64,000 nt of DNA, taken from assembly GCF_000004075.3 (NCBI RefSeq), contig NC_026659.2, positions 3,968,001-4,032,000 on the forward strand, read 5' to 3'. This DNA comes from Cucumis sativus. Lineage: Eukaryota > Streptophyta > Magnoliopsida > Cucurbitales > Cucurbitaceae. Below the pieces are notes generated by a model that was given only the letters and a program-made list of their open reading frames with translations, was not told the origin of the DNA and ran no database searches. Shown here one piece after another: positions 1-12,032 of this stretch. The position numbers and the translations under genes are program-made. Numbering within the stretch: position 1 is the stretch's first letter; every line of letters starts with the position of its first letter.

Positions 1-105
1 CATATTTTCCTCTAAGTTCAACTTGGTATGAGAGAATTTGATAAAGTTAGGGTTTGGGAATTTAGAACCCTTTTGTAACATCTACGGTTTTATGGAGGGG
101 TGGGT

Positions 106-615
106 TAGGGGTGTAATTCCAATCCAAATAACCTGACAACTCGGACTATCCAACCTATATTGGATTGGGTTAGTTTAAAATGTGGGTTGGGTTGGGTTTA
201 AAATTTTGGTTTTTTTCGAGTTGGGTTAGGTCTCGGGTTGGGAGTTGAAAAATTCAGTTCAATCAAACTCATTCTAATCCGAATTAGTGTATTATTTATT
301 TAATAAAAATAAAGTTAAGAGTATTTTATTAAACGATTCAAGTAGAAAGTTAAACAATTGTATGAAAATTAGTTAGCTGATCGTGTAAGAAGTAAACGAT
401 TGTTTGAAGGTAGAAAGCTTAATGATCGTGTAGGAGGGTAAACAATCGTATAGTTGGGTTGGGAATGAAAAAAAGAACAATATAACCTGACAACACAACC
501 CATATTTTACTGATTAGGTTGGAGAAATTAATTCTGATTACCAACCCAACTAACCCGAAAATATGGGTTGGGTTGAGAATATCTCCCAACTCAGCCCAAT
601 CCATTTACACCCCTA
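106..615. mobile_element. Candidate non-autonomous DNA transposon (MITE-like), about 510 bp
   Basis: The two ends are inverted copies of TAGGGGTGTAA: it reads forward at 106-116 and as its complement, TTACACCCCTA, at 605-615. Just inside each end lie more inverted matches, rich in TTGGGTTGGG on one strand and CCCAACCC on the other. The interior is AT-rich and has no convincing coding frame. Abundant plant foldback elements look like this. I cannot define a clean target-site duplication, so the superfamily (hAT-like is one option) is a guess. Confidence 0.45.
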
Positions 616-1593
616 GGACGGGCTTATACTTTTGCCCATTGTCGTCTTCATTAATTTGTTCACCGTCCGTCAACTGCCGCCACCATTGTCTGGCAGCCGC
701 TGTTAAAAGTTTGTTCTTTTTCAACACCACCAAGCTAAAAGAAGAGTCCAACGTTGATCTACCAAACCCAAATTTTCAAAGCCATAGGACCAACGTGTGA
801 ACCTCGCGCCGTGCCTCTTCCTCCGCAACAAGATTCATGCACCGACGTGTGGGAATGCATGGAAGGATCCATTTTGTGTTATGTTGACTGAGTTCATCTC
901 CATTTGTGTTTTCTAGTTAATATGTGTATGTGTATTTGGTTCCTTTAAAATTTAATCAAGTGTGAGGGTCTTTGAAAAAGTACCCCCTTGGTTCTTCAAA
1001 TTTCTTGCATTTTTGTTCTAAATCAGACACCAGCGAATTTAACATAGGCTCGGGGGAGGCTCGAGCCCCCCCTCAATTCTATTGTCTTTATATAATATAT
1101 ATAAACAAAATCAATTAATATTTAATATTTATAGGCAGTTTCGTGGAAACTATATTTGTTAGCCCCTTCCAACCAGAGTTCAAGTTTTATTTGTGCAGCT
1201 TTTTTTCCTAGATTTTTTTTTCCTATAAGTTACAACTCGAAGCCCCCTGTCAATAAATTTTATGGATCAAGTCAGAAGCATTAAAAAAAATGGATGGAAT
1301 TTAAGGGCTCTATTATATATATATAAACAATATCTCTACAATGATAGATATTATCCACACTTTAGACATACCATACCAATGGAAATATATAGTTGTCTTC
1401 ACTTATACTATATAAGTTCCAACAAACCATGACTCAAAAAAACCAAATCATTTAAAATATGAACAATTGGATGATTCAAAAGTATATACAAGAACAAAAA
1501 TAAATTAAATGGCAAGGATCCAAAGGTGAACATTAGAATGAATAGTTATAAAACATTTGGATTAGTGTAGCATCAATTGCTCCTATAGATATC

Positions 1594-1611
1594 TAGCTCA
1601 GTGGTAGAGCG
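1594..1611 (+). repeat. tRNA-like fragment (D-arm / Pol III A-box only)
   Basis: The 18 bases TAGCTCAGTGGTAGAGCG are a textbook tRNA D-arm, of the kind found in plant tRNA-Cys. The downstream bases do not form an anticodon stem and no B-box (GGTTCRANNCC) follows at the right spacing. This is therefore a fragment or a decayed SINE head, not a functional tRNA gene. Confidence 0.5.
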
Positions 1612-1790
1612 TCATTCGTTCCTGCATGGGGGCAGTTTTTTATTTTAATTTATCAAATACATTTTTCTTTTGTTCTAAAAGTATTGGTCCCATTCCCATA
1701 ATATAATCACTTTTCCATTATCTATCTCAAATCCAATATCAAATGGGTTTTCTTTTTCCCATTGCATTCTCTCCTGCAATATGTACCAAC

Positions 1791-1852
1791 ACAAATATGC
1801 ATATAACCAAAGTAATCTTTAACAAATATGCATATAACCAAAGTAATCTTTA
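1791..1852. repeat. 31-bp tandem duplication, two copies
   Basis: A 31-base unit starting ACAAATATGCATATAACC occurs twice back to back (1791-1821 and 1822-1852) with no difference that I can see. This suggests a recent slippage or repair duplication. Confidence 0.85.
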
Positions 1853-3699
1853 AGTGGATTGCCTCAGTGTTGTCATTGAATGATTATGTTTCAACATTCT
1901 TTGGTACAATTTTTTCTTGAGGAAATAGAAATCTATATAATTTTTTAACAACATTACGCAATCTTTTCAAATATTACATAAAATCTCTCTTAATCTTACA
2001 AACTTTACACTCAATTATTTATGTTTCGAATTTTCAAACTGACTTACCCATTATTTAAAGAGTTGTTTTTAAATATAACTTAATAAATAAAATATATTTA
2101 TAAATATAGCAAAATTTTATTGTATATAACTATAAACACGGATAGACTACTATTATTTATCATTGTATATCGAGATCAAATTTTTGTCGAAGATGACTAA
2201 AGATCCAATCATTTTTGCTAATATTATGCCATTCTTCTAAATTTCTTGTAATATTTGACAACTTGACTTTTAAAAGATTAGAAAAATTAACTAAGATTTC
2301 CAAAATCTCATGCTTCACCAAGAAAGCTGAAGGAATCAGCGGTATGGATAAAGGTTGAAAAGGTTAACTTTTAAATAAATCATAATGGTTAATCTTAGAA
2401 TGAGAAGCACTTATAAAAATTGCTTTAATGAATTTTCAAAGAAAGGTGGTACCCTTATCTTGCCTTGCTATCTTTTACCATCCCTCTCGGTGACACGTGT
2501 AGACAAAATCTTATATCATAGAAACTTTAAAGTTAAACGTGGTTATCATTTGTTGATTATATATTGGACGGTCTTTGATAACCATGTTTCTCATGTAGAA
2601 ATATTTTTGAAAATATATGATATAGGAATACTTAAATAACTTTTTTTTCTTTGTTACGTGAGATTTTCAATTGAAAATGCCATAAATTTACCAAACTTCC
2701 AATAACACATTTATGACTATTTATTAGACTCTCAAGATGCACTCCAAAAAAGTATTCTAAGCTACCCAAGAGCCACTAAATGTCCGGACACCTTACATTA
2801 CTATAAAACAAACACGATAATTCAAACGTCAAACGACTCTTAGATATTAAGCATTTCTTATCTCCTACAAAATGGATGTACTAATCATAAGAACTCTTCC
2901 ACTAAAACCTTCAACAAGTAACAACAATAATAGGGAAAAAAATTGAACACAACTAAAATTAATCCATATAGATTGTTACTCTCGTAGAAGTTTAAAAACA
3001 GAAGGAAAAAATTGAAAATTAGTTAAGATATGTAGATAGATGATTCCAGGTATAAGATGTGTAGATAGATGAGAGTCAATTAAGATGAGTTGAACGGACT
3101 CCAAGATGGAGTGGTCTTTACTAAAGCAGTTGTGAGTTTTTCACATTTTGAAAATAAGTATGTGCTTTCAAAAGAAGCAGCAGGTCATTTCAGCAGTTAT
3201 GCCTATAACCACCCACTTGTCTCCCTCTTCATTCTAAGAGAGAGAGAAACCCCCAAATTTCACTCCTCAAAAACTTTGCCATTAACAACACACAGCTCAA
3301 TTTGTTTTCAAGTAAGGAAACAGATTCATTTCCACCCCCAACTCATCAATTTTCCTACCACTGCCTTTCTTGTTCCTCAAAAGCTTTACACAATCTTAGA
3401 TCAATACACATGCTCTGTTCATAACTACCAAACACACAAACAATCAATCAAACTCTTATCAGATACTCGAATGGATGGATGACAGCGAGAAACGGCATTG
3501 GAAAGAAAGAAACAGATACTAATCAGTGATGATGTAATGTAACAATGTTGTTTACTTGCAAAAATGGTAGAAAAAACCAATGGGATTTTTATTCACATCA
3601 GAGAAATCCCAGAAACAATCCACTGACATAAACAAGAACAAGAAAAAAAAAATAATGAAAATAATAATAAACACCCATTATTGTCAAGCCAACAAATTC

Positions 3700-4250
3700 T
3701 AAGAATACAAATGGAATTCTTTAGAAGAAAAAACAGAGGTCTTACAGAGTGAGAGATTGGAGCTTCATCTTTTCAAATTCAAATGGTAGTGACCATTGAA
3801 GAAGATAGCTTCAGAATGGTCTTCAATGGTGTCGTCGCAACTGCAATAAGTAAGCCGATTCCGGCCAAAAACTGAAGCTCCGATTCAATGTTCAACAAAT
3901 CTGCTTCCCCTGTTCGAGTTCATCAATCGTCAATTCGCAGCAGCGATGAATCTTGAATCTTCTTCTCACTCTCATAAGATGGAAGAAGAAAAATAAAACC
4001 CTAATTTTTGTTTCTAGCAATTTCAAACCCTAAAGTTCTAATCTGAACGAACTCATCCATGGAAAATCGAAAGTCGATCTACGAATTCTGATTTCCAAGC
4101 AAACTGAAACCCTAGAATCCTACATTCCCACTAGAATTAACCCTTTTTCTTAGCTGCACACAGGAAAGCAATTGACACACATAATTTGTACAAAATACGA
4201 CGACGACGAAGAAGAAGAAGAAGAAGAATATCCCCAACCCATTACAACAA
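3700..4250 (-). other. Likely 3' UTR / downstream region of the TCP gene
   Basis: This block is less AT-rich than the true intergenic DNA. It contains a GAC/GAA trinucleotide run (about 4200-4229) immediately past the stop codon, and three telo-box-like AAACCCTA motifs at about 3995, 4026 and 4108 (plus strand). Telo-boxes are usually found near transcription starts, so an antisense or unannotated transcript start here is an alternative reading. No coding frame was recognised. Confidence 0.4.
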
Positions 4251-5021
4251 TTAACGAGGGTCATCTTCCCGCCGTCCAGAACCACCTCCACCGGACAAAG
4301 ACGCCAGTAAATTCAGATGACCAGGAAGGTAATTCCCCACTCTGGCCGCCGACGCCTCTCTAATCGGCTGCTGCTGTTGAGCAAACAACGAAGCTTGTTG
4401 AGCAATCCCCCCTGGTTGAACCACCATCTCCGACGGAGCCGCGGCAGCAAAACTCCAAACCTGGCCATAATCGGGTCTAGCCGGAATCGCCCAATACCCA
4501 CCAGGCCCCGTCGGACCCACTATGGACCCAACCGCTTGACCCACTCCTAAGGCATCGTCTTTAGCATCATCGTCGGACCTAACACGCTTGCCGAGAATAA
4601 ACGGCGTGGGACCGGAAAGAGGTTGAGGACGTGAGAGGGAAAGAGTAGAAGTAGTGGAAGAAGGGGAAGAGAGAGAAGCAGAGCCGCCGCCATTTCCTCT
4701 AACGGAAAGAGAAACAGAGGAGAAATTAGCAGGAGTAGTACCAGTACCAGTAGCAGCAATAATAGAAGGCTCAGCTTGACGAAGAAGCCACTCGATGGTT
4801 TGACCGTCGGACTTATGACCAAGTTCACGAGTGAGCTGGAAAACTCGAGCGGCACAGATGATAGGCATACGGATACGACGGCCACGACCATCAACCTTAC
4901 TATGACGATCCTTAGAAGGAGGCTTTTTAACAACGAGAGCTCCATTGGAAGAGGAGTGATTCTTGTGAGTGTCGATGGTAGCGCCATTGGAGACGCCATT
5001 AGTATGATCAGAATTAGACAT
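4251..5021 (-). CDS. TCP7-like: Class I TCP transcription factor, TCP7-like
   Basis: Single-exon gene of 256 residues. The TCP domain (about residues 36-92) has the basic stretch [17 protein letters not shown] followed by the helix-loop-helix with [16 protein letters not shown]. The short basic region and the [15 protein letters not shown] continuation are typical of class I (PCF-type) TCPs, and the DGQTIEWL spelling fits the TCP7 branch. Class I TCPs bind GTGGGNCC-type sites as dimers and regulate cell proliferation, leaf development and clock-linked genes. After the domain come a Ser/Gly-rich linker, a Gln-rich patch (FAQQQQ) and a Gly/Ser-rich tail ending near [10 protein letters not shown]. 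Length is close to Arabidopsis TCP7 (about 250 residues). The start codon is the first ATG after a purine-rich leader, and an in-frame signal for an earlier start is absent. Family assignment is firm; orthology rests on motif spelling and the STP11-like neighbour. Confidence 0.93.
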   Translation of the reverse strand: MSNSDHTNGVSNGATIDTHKNHSSSNGALVVKKPPSKDRHSKVDGRGRRIRMPIICAARVFQLTRELGHKSDGQTIEWLLRQAEPSIIAATGTGTTPANFSSVSLSVRGNGGGSASLSSPSSTTSTLSLSRPQPLSGPTPFILGKRVRSDDDAKDDALGVGQAVGSIVGPTGPGGYWAIPARPDYGQVWSFAAAAPSEMVVQPGGIAQQASLFAQQQQPIREASAARVGNYLPGHLNLLASLSGGGGSGRREDDPR

Positions 5022-6701
5022 GAAGAAGAAGAAGATGGGGGAAGTTGAGTAATTGGGAGTGAGATTAAAGAAGGGTTGGGTTAGAAGGAGGAGGTAGTAA
5101 TGGGTGCCATTGTTGAAGGTGAGAGGAGAGAGAGAGAGAAGGAAGAAGAAGATGAAGAAGAATGGAAGGGGTTTTTGTTAAAAGGGAAGGGGTAATATGG
5201 GAAGAAAAGAGGGCTAATGATTGAGAGAGGCAGGAGCTGGTGGAGACAGAAGGAAGGCACATGGGTGGTGGGCTCCACTATTCATATCCCCACAGCTCAT
5301 ACTCTCTTCTTAAACCCTCACTCTCTCTCTTTCTTCCTTTTACTCTCACGCGCTTACTATTTTCATTTTACCTTTTTTTTTCTTTTATAAACTAAACAAA
5401 AACATTTTTTATATTTATTACTATATGGTTCAATATATAATTCATTCTCTTAATAACTATAACTTCATTTTTTAAAACTTGGATTGGATATAAATGTTTT
5501 GGTTCTCTTTTTTTTTTTTTATTTAAATCACGGTATCAATATCAACCATTGACGGGTGGAGGGAGAAAAGATAATCAAAGATTATATGTAAAAAATATTT
5601 GAAAAAAACATACTATTTGGTTTTGAGTTCTTCAGAATAAGTGCATATGCTCATCTTGTTTCAAGAATATTTTAGTTTGAGTTTTTCAATCCTTATTTAA
5701 GCAAGAGCTTGAGGTGGCTATATCATTATCATGTGGGCATTGTGGAATTACAAAAATGCTAATCTTAAATGAATGTTAAAAATTGGCTTGAATAAAGTAT
5801 GTTTTATGATTAGGAAGCATAATGTTAAGCTTCTTCCAGTTGGGGTCCATCTCAAGAGGTGTGCATAGTTGTTGACATTCAATTGAGTCATCAATGATGG
5901 GAGGCCTTGCCGTGTGACCAACGTGTGTCTTGTTATGCATGCACTGAAGTATCGTAAGAGGTATCATGTAGATTGTTTATAATTCCATGAGATCTTTTAG
6001 TTGTGTTAGTTGTGCCTGGATTTGTAGGCACGGATCGATCACTAATTTTAGGCTTAAGACTTTTTTTGAGTTGGAGCGATCCCCTTTTCCTCAATTGTTG
6101 AGTCAAACTAGTTGAAGATGTCAACCTTTTTTAATTGGATCAATGTTACTTTGTTTGAGAGTTTTATAGATGGAGATTGAGGTAGGTGTTGGCCCCAACA
6201 ATCTCTCTCTATGTGCTCAATGAAGTGTAATGATGTTACCTATAATCTCACCTCAAGCGATGATCGTTGATTGTATGCATGCTTGGACATGATGCTTAGT
6301 TTATTTATTTAAAAAAAATAAAAAAAATAGTAAACGATGTTTATTTTTAGTCATTGTTTAGATATTGTGAACTTTCATAACACTGTTATGCTAAGGTCGC
6401 ATATGTATGGACGATCTTGTTAAGTTGAGTCTATAGATGTATGGATTCAACACTAATTCAAAGTGTACATTCCACGAGTCATCTTAAAACAAACACGTGG
6501 TATCCTTTCTAAAATTTAAACTCCTTGAAAATTAATCGAAAAAATAGTTATTTCTAGGTATATGTATTCAGATTTTTATTTATTTTCTTCTCTATTTTAC
6601 TTTTTAAAATTCTGCTGCAAAATAAAAAAAATGAGTTTTACAGCTCAAAATAAGAATTGAAGTTGAACTTTACAGTCTTGTTCCAGCAATTTTGTAAAGA
6701 T

Positions 6702-6800
6702 AAAGTGAAATCCTAAGAACAAAGAAAATAAATAAATAAAATAAAGTGAAATATTAAGAACAAATAAAACAAAGTGAAATATTAAGAACAAATAAAATAA
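6702..6800. repeat. Short minisatellite, about three units
   Basis: Units beginning AAAGTGAAAT start at about 6702, 6743 and 6771. The last two are 28 bp and nearly identical. The first is longer and diverged, with an inserted AAATA run. Confidence 0.75.
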
Positions 6801-9023
6801 ATAAACGATAGACATAATTAAAAAATGACGTGTCACATGATCAACGTGGATAAGATATTTTAATTACTTAAAAAAATCATAAATATATTAAAAATATTGA
6901 TGGAGTAATTTTTTTTTATCATTTTAAATAATCAATTTTAGAATAAGTAGAAAACTAACAAAAAAAAAAATATACGTAGTAAAGAGAGACCAAAATATAT
7001 ATTCTTTAAAATTCAAAGACTAAAACACAAATTTTATGAGAAAAAGATAAATGAGATATAAAAGAAGTAATTAAAGAAGATATTTTCCCTCCTATTTGTA
7101 TATTTCATTTTCAATATGTTTAGAAAGTTCTTTTAAACCTATTTTTGGAAAAATAATATTGAGGGTGTGGCATATTCATACCTTTACAATTATTTGTGTG
7201 TATACATATTTAATATCTAATTTAATTATAGGTATTGTTTTTTTTAAATTATTTTTTCTCATAAAGGTTTTCATATCTATTGAAAAAACACTCAATTTCC
7301 TAGTAGAAACATTAATAAAATTTTGAATTCTTTTTTATTGTTTGATATTTAGTTTGGCTTTAAAAACTAATAGCAAAATAAAAAATATATATATTATTTC
7401 TAAATCTAATTTTTGAAAGAAAAAAAAGTCAAACGATTAATATAACTTTAAAGATTTATAAAATTTAAGTTGATTTTTTTGTTCAAAAAGTAGAAAAATA
7501 AACAAACTTCATATAAAAGAAAACTATAGGAAATATTTGGTAACTTTTTGACAATTTTTTTTAAAAAAAAGTCTAAAAATAAGATTTTATCTCAGGAGGA
7601 AAAATGAGTTTATAATTTAAATTTTAGTAGTTTATAATTTATAAATATAGATCAATTTGATGTTTCAATTTTTAAAAACACCTTTTTGTCTTTGAGTAAT
7701 TTCTTTTCCTACTAAATGTATATAGCTTATTTTCTATTGCTATGATTTTTTAAATTAAAAAAAAAGTTTTACATCTGATGAACTAAAATTAAAAATGCAA
7801 AACAATAAAAGTATTTAAGATAAAAGTTTAAAGTTTTGGGAAGAATTTTCTAAACCTATTTTTCAAAATTGAAAGAGTAAAAAGATATAGATGAGATTGG
7901 AAAGTTGCATTGCAATGATACCCCTAAAGAGTACTTAAATTAGAAGGGGAGAGAAGAAGAAAAAGGAGAAATTAGAGGGGGGGTTTGATTGATACATTTA
8001 GAAACAAAATAATAATTAGTGATGATTAGACGAAAACCAATGGTACTTTGCCAACAAAATCCCGTCTAATGCGGCTTCTTAATCAAATTCAACTCTTTCC
8101 ATTTCATTCATTTTTCTTTTTAATTTTATAAATGATGGCAGCAAATGTCGTCTTTTGCCCTTCCCTTCTTTTTCCATTAATAATAATTCATTACTTTCCT
8201 TTATTATTCTCTTTCTTCTTCTTAATATTAATATTATTATTATTAACCACTACATTATAATTTATTCTATTAATTTAATGTCACACGACGATTTTTGAGG
8301 ATTGTGTGATTATTCATATCATATGTTGTACTTTTTTTCTTTAATATCTTTTCATTTTTCTCTTTTAATCATTTTTGGTCGAACATTCTTCAATCTCCTT
8401 TTATTAATGTGCTACATCATCAGCCCTACTTTTCTTTTCTTTTTTTTTCAAATTGGAGAACAATTTAATTATCTTCTACCCCTCCACTTTTTCTAATTGC
8501 ATTTTAATTATAAGATTTTATTTCTATATTTGTTCAGACTGGAATTAGTATGAAAATTTGAATAACCATCCCGGTTATATTAGTCATTGTTTTAAAATAT
8601 GAACTTTTGATAATAGAGTTTATGTCACAATTTTTTCTAAATTTGTAAAAGTAGCAAATTTAAAATGATTGCTTCATGATAGTTTTATGATTATTGTTTG
8701 ATAGTTGTATGATAATACTGATTTTACCATATTCACAATAAAAAAAATTGGTGTCATAAGTTGTTTTTTTTTCTAAATGTTTTTGTTATTTGATGTAATT
8801 TTTCTTTAAAATATTTATGAAAGTTTAAGAGTAATATTGTAACTATCGAGTGTAGATTGATGTTTTTTAAAATTTAGACAAAGTTCAAAGATAATTTATT
8901 ACTTTTTTAAAAAAATTAATTTTAACTTTAAAACATTAGAACCACGTTTAGATTCTAAACCATACTTTTATCAATCTCATATGAATTTTCTATCCGGTTC
9001 GAAATTTATGATAATTATGAGTA

Positions 9024-9111
9024 GCAATTTTAAGAATAACCACCAAAATGTATAATAATATTATTGAGCAATTTTAAGAATAACCACCAAAATGTATAAT
9101 AATATTATTGA
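9024..9111. repeat. 44-bp tandem duplication, two copies
   Basis: A 44-base unit beginning GCAATTTTAAGAATAACC is repeated head to tail (9024-9067 and 9068-9111) with no visible difference. It lies in gene-free AT-rich DNA. Confidence 0.85.
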
Positions 9112-11503
9112 TTTTTTTATATTTGTAAATAATTTTAATTTTAATTTTAATTATACGTACAAGTATAAATTTAAGTTTATATCTAATTTTCACATAAGAC
9201 ACGAAATTAAAAGTTTACTAAACTGTCAGAAATAAAAAAATTCTTTTATTTAAAGTTAGGAAAGTAAACAAACACAAATCTGAAAGATGAAATTTTAATT
9301 CAACTAATGGTTTATAAATATTAAAAAAAATATGTTTGAAAAGAACACATATAATAATAAATAATGATAAAGGAAATCCAATAAGATGGCATACTGATAT
9401 AAATATGTTACCATCTTACGGAGCTTTTTTTAAAAATATCAAATATATTAATGAAGAAGCATTCAATTGTGGAAATATTTTAAAATATTAGAAGGAATTT
9501 TAAATGAAGAACAAGATCCACGTTTTGTCCTAAAAAACACTTTGCAAATAAATTCAGACTTTTTAAATACTATATTTGTGTGTGTGTATATATATATATT
9601 TTGGAGGACTAAATATATATTTAATTTTACAGAATGGTAAAATTTAAAAAAATAGAAATAGAGATCACTATATAAATATATACACTCACTTAATTATTGA
9701 TAATATATTGGGCAGGGAAATAGAATATTTAATTTTGAGCTTGGAAAGTTTGTTTTTTTTTTTCTTAAGTAACATTTTTAATTTTAGAAGACGCTCCCAG
9801 TTTACATACAAACGTTATTTTTCTTTAAATACTTATTATGTTGTTATTGGCTTTTGATGTTCGAGTTTGGATGTCGATCCAATCGACAAATTAAGGAAGT
9901 GATTTTTGAATTTTTTTGTTAAAAAAATAAAATTATACATTTTAAAGTTAAAGTTTGAGGCCAAATAGATATTATTGAAATCGGTGTTGATCACTTTTCG
10001 AGAGAGGATGCGTCGAGAATATTTTTATATAGATGAATGTGGTTGCCTTTTGAATTTATGTTTGCATTCTTAAGTACTAAAGGAAATGATTTCATGCATT
10101 ATAAGAAAAAAATTAGAGAATTTTAATCCAACAAAAGTTGTTATTAGGTTAAAAAAATCCGTAAATTAGGTAGGGAAAAACCTTCCACTATTCACAAATA
10201 GTTTATCCGAATAACTACATTGTTCACATGTTTCTCGACTAATGTAAAAAGATGGTAATGAGTGTAATAATATACATATAATTGTAGAGGATATATATCT
10301 AACCAATTAGCTATAACTAGATAATGTTCATTTACACGGCCATATGAAAATCACCCCAAAACGAGATTGAGAATCTCCAATTTGGATGGTAAGTAGGAGG
10401 ACGGATCGTTGAAGAAAATAAAGTATTTTATATTAAATCATATAAAGTCATATTAATCTTTACACTCCATAGATTTTAAAAAAATAAAGTTATGATCATA
10501 TAATTCATCGTTCCTAATGAAAATACATGAAAAAAACTAAACTAAAAAATATATAGATGGAATCTCAAACTCATAAGTGCATGGGTATCAATCAAGATCG
10601 TAAACTTTCAATCGATTAATTTAGACTTCACTGTATTTTTGTCTTACAAACTGATATCCATAATTTACATTTCTATATTACATTTTAAAACGATAAAGAA
10701 ATGAGATTTATAGGAAAAGAATGTTGCAGAAACAAATCAATAATATCTCAATATGTGTTAAAGAAGAGAATTTACATTTCTATCTTTGTTAGGCTACAGA
10801 CCACCAACGAAGAGAAGATACGTACTACCATCAAGAAAAATATAGGGTTACAGACAACAATAATTCAAAGAAGAAGAAAAAAAGCTCTAATAAGAAAGTA
10901 GAAAGTTGCGGAGGAAGATCTTGAGAGGGAGTGTTAGGAGAGAGAAATGGTGAAAATGAGGTGTGAGGGCGCGAGAGAGAAGATTATTTCAATTTTCACC
11001 AAAAGAACAAGAGCTTTTCGTGATATTTTCTAACCGTCAAGAAAAATATGAATACCACAACCTAAATTCCAAAGTTTAGGGTTGGAATAAACAATAAATT
11101 CAATTTAATATCATCCAATTTATCAGTTAATTACTTTTATGAATATGTAAGATGAAGAACAAGAAACGCTTGAAAAGTTTAAAGTTCAAAACCTATTAGT
11201 TTGAAATTTTGAAAACTAGACATATAAGGCCATAATCTAAGGATAACCAAGCAATAAATTAAGAACAAAACAACAGATGATGACAATGATGAATGGATGC
11301 ACAGAATTAGAAGAGAAAGATAATTTGTAATATTATTCTAAGAATAGGCAAAATGGGAAAACTAGTTGTGTTTAAAGAAATAGAATCCACAGGAATTGGT
11401 CTTAAAAATGGAGGGAGAAACCCATAATTTAAGGATAATATTGTTTGAACAGTAAGATAATAAAATGGGGAAAAAAAATACTAAAAATGGAGAAGTGAAA
11501 AAG

Positions 11504-11511
11504 GGTATATA
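11504..11511 (+). promoter_or_regulatory. TATA box of STP copy A
   Basis: The motif GTATATAAG lies about 525 bases before the ATG, in the only part of the promoter shared with copy B. Transcription would start roughly 30 bases downstream, which gives a 5' UTR of about 490 bases. Only about 120 bases upstream of this box are shared by the two copies. Confidence 0.5.
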
Positions 11512-12032
11512 AGAAGAGAAGTGAGGAATGGGGAAAAGTCAAGTTCACAGGGAGAAATTGAGGATAAAGCTTTGATCTTTCTAATTTTCTTTCCTGAGAA
11601 ATGACATAACAAAGGGATTTACATTTTTATTTTTGTATCAATTCTTTCTTCTTTTATCTCAGTGGATGTAAGGGCTTTCAGTTACAGTTATTAGATATAT
11701 ATATACTACATACATACATGTGTATATATTATACTATTACTTGTTAGTTAATATTTGTATATATATATATATATATATGGTGGTACTCTGTTTCTGAAAG
11801 ACCCCCATATAATCATCCATCCACTGGTGAAATCTTTTCTATTCAAATTCTACCCATCAACTTAAGCATTTTCGAAAGAATTGATATAAAAAGAAAACAT
11901 ATTTTATGATATTGACAGTGCAGATTAATATACAATCTGTGATTCCTAGTTCTTAAGTTAATCCCTTTTCCTTTGATATAATTTAATTTACATATTTGAT
12001 TTGATTTGATAAAAAAAATAAAAAATAAAAAA

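Larger units (their letters stand above)
616..3500. other. Intergenic, gene-free left end
   Basis: This is AT-rich DNA with no long open frame that resembles a protein. It holds a GC-rich palindromic patch near 1050-1075 (core GGCTCGAGCC), a tRNA-like fragment near 1594 and a 31-bp tandem duplication at 1791-1852. From about 3170 to 3480 the base composition is more balanced and pyrimidine-rich on the plus strand, resembling a transcribed leader or UTR, but I can attach no coding exon to it. Confidence 0.6.
5281..11380. other. AT-rich intergenic region between TCP and the STP palindrome
   Basis: About 6 kb of low-complexity AT-rich sequence with many poly-A/T runs. Only short chance open frames occur and none resembles a known protein. 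Small structures include a minisatellite at 6702-6800 and a 44-bp tandem duplication at 9024-9111. The first several hundred bases presumably hold the TCP promoter, and the last few hundred the distal promoter of the left STP copy. I recognise no transposon coding remnants. Confidence 0.6.

Noticed and set aside
1585-1630. Complete tRNA gene
   Set aside because: Only the D-arm is present. The anticodon arm, T-arm and B-box are missing.
3090-3482. 130-codon open frame in leader-like sequence
   Set aside because: It crosses a pyrimidine-rich, UTR-like stretch. The residues look random and there is no family resemblance.
4547-4999. Long open frames in other phases over the TCP gene
   Set aside because: Leu/Ser-rich shadow frames produced by the GC-richer TCP coding region.
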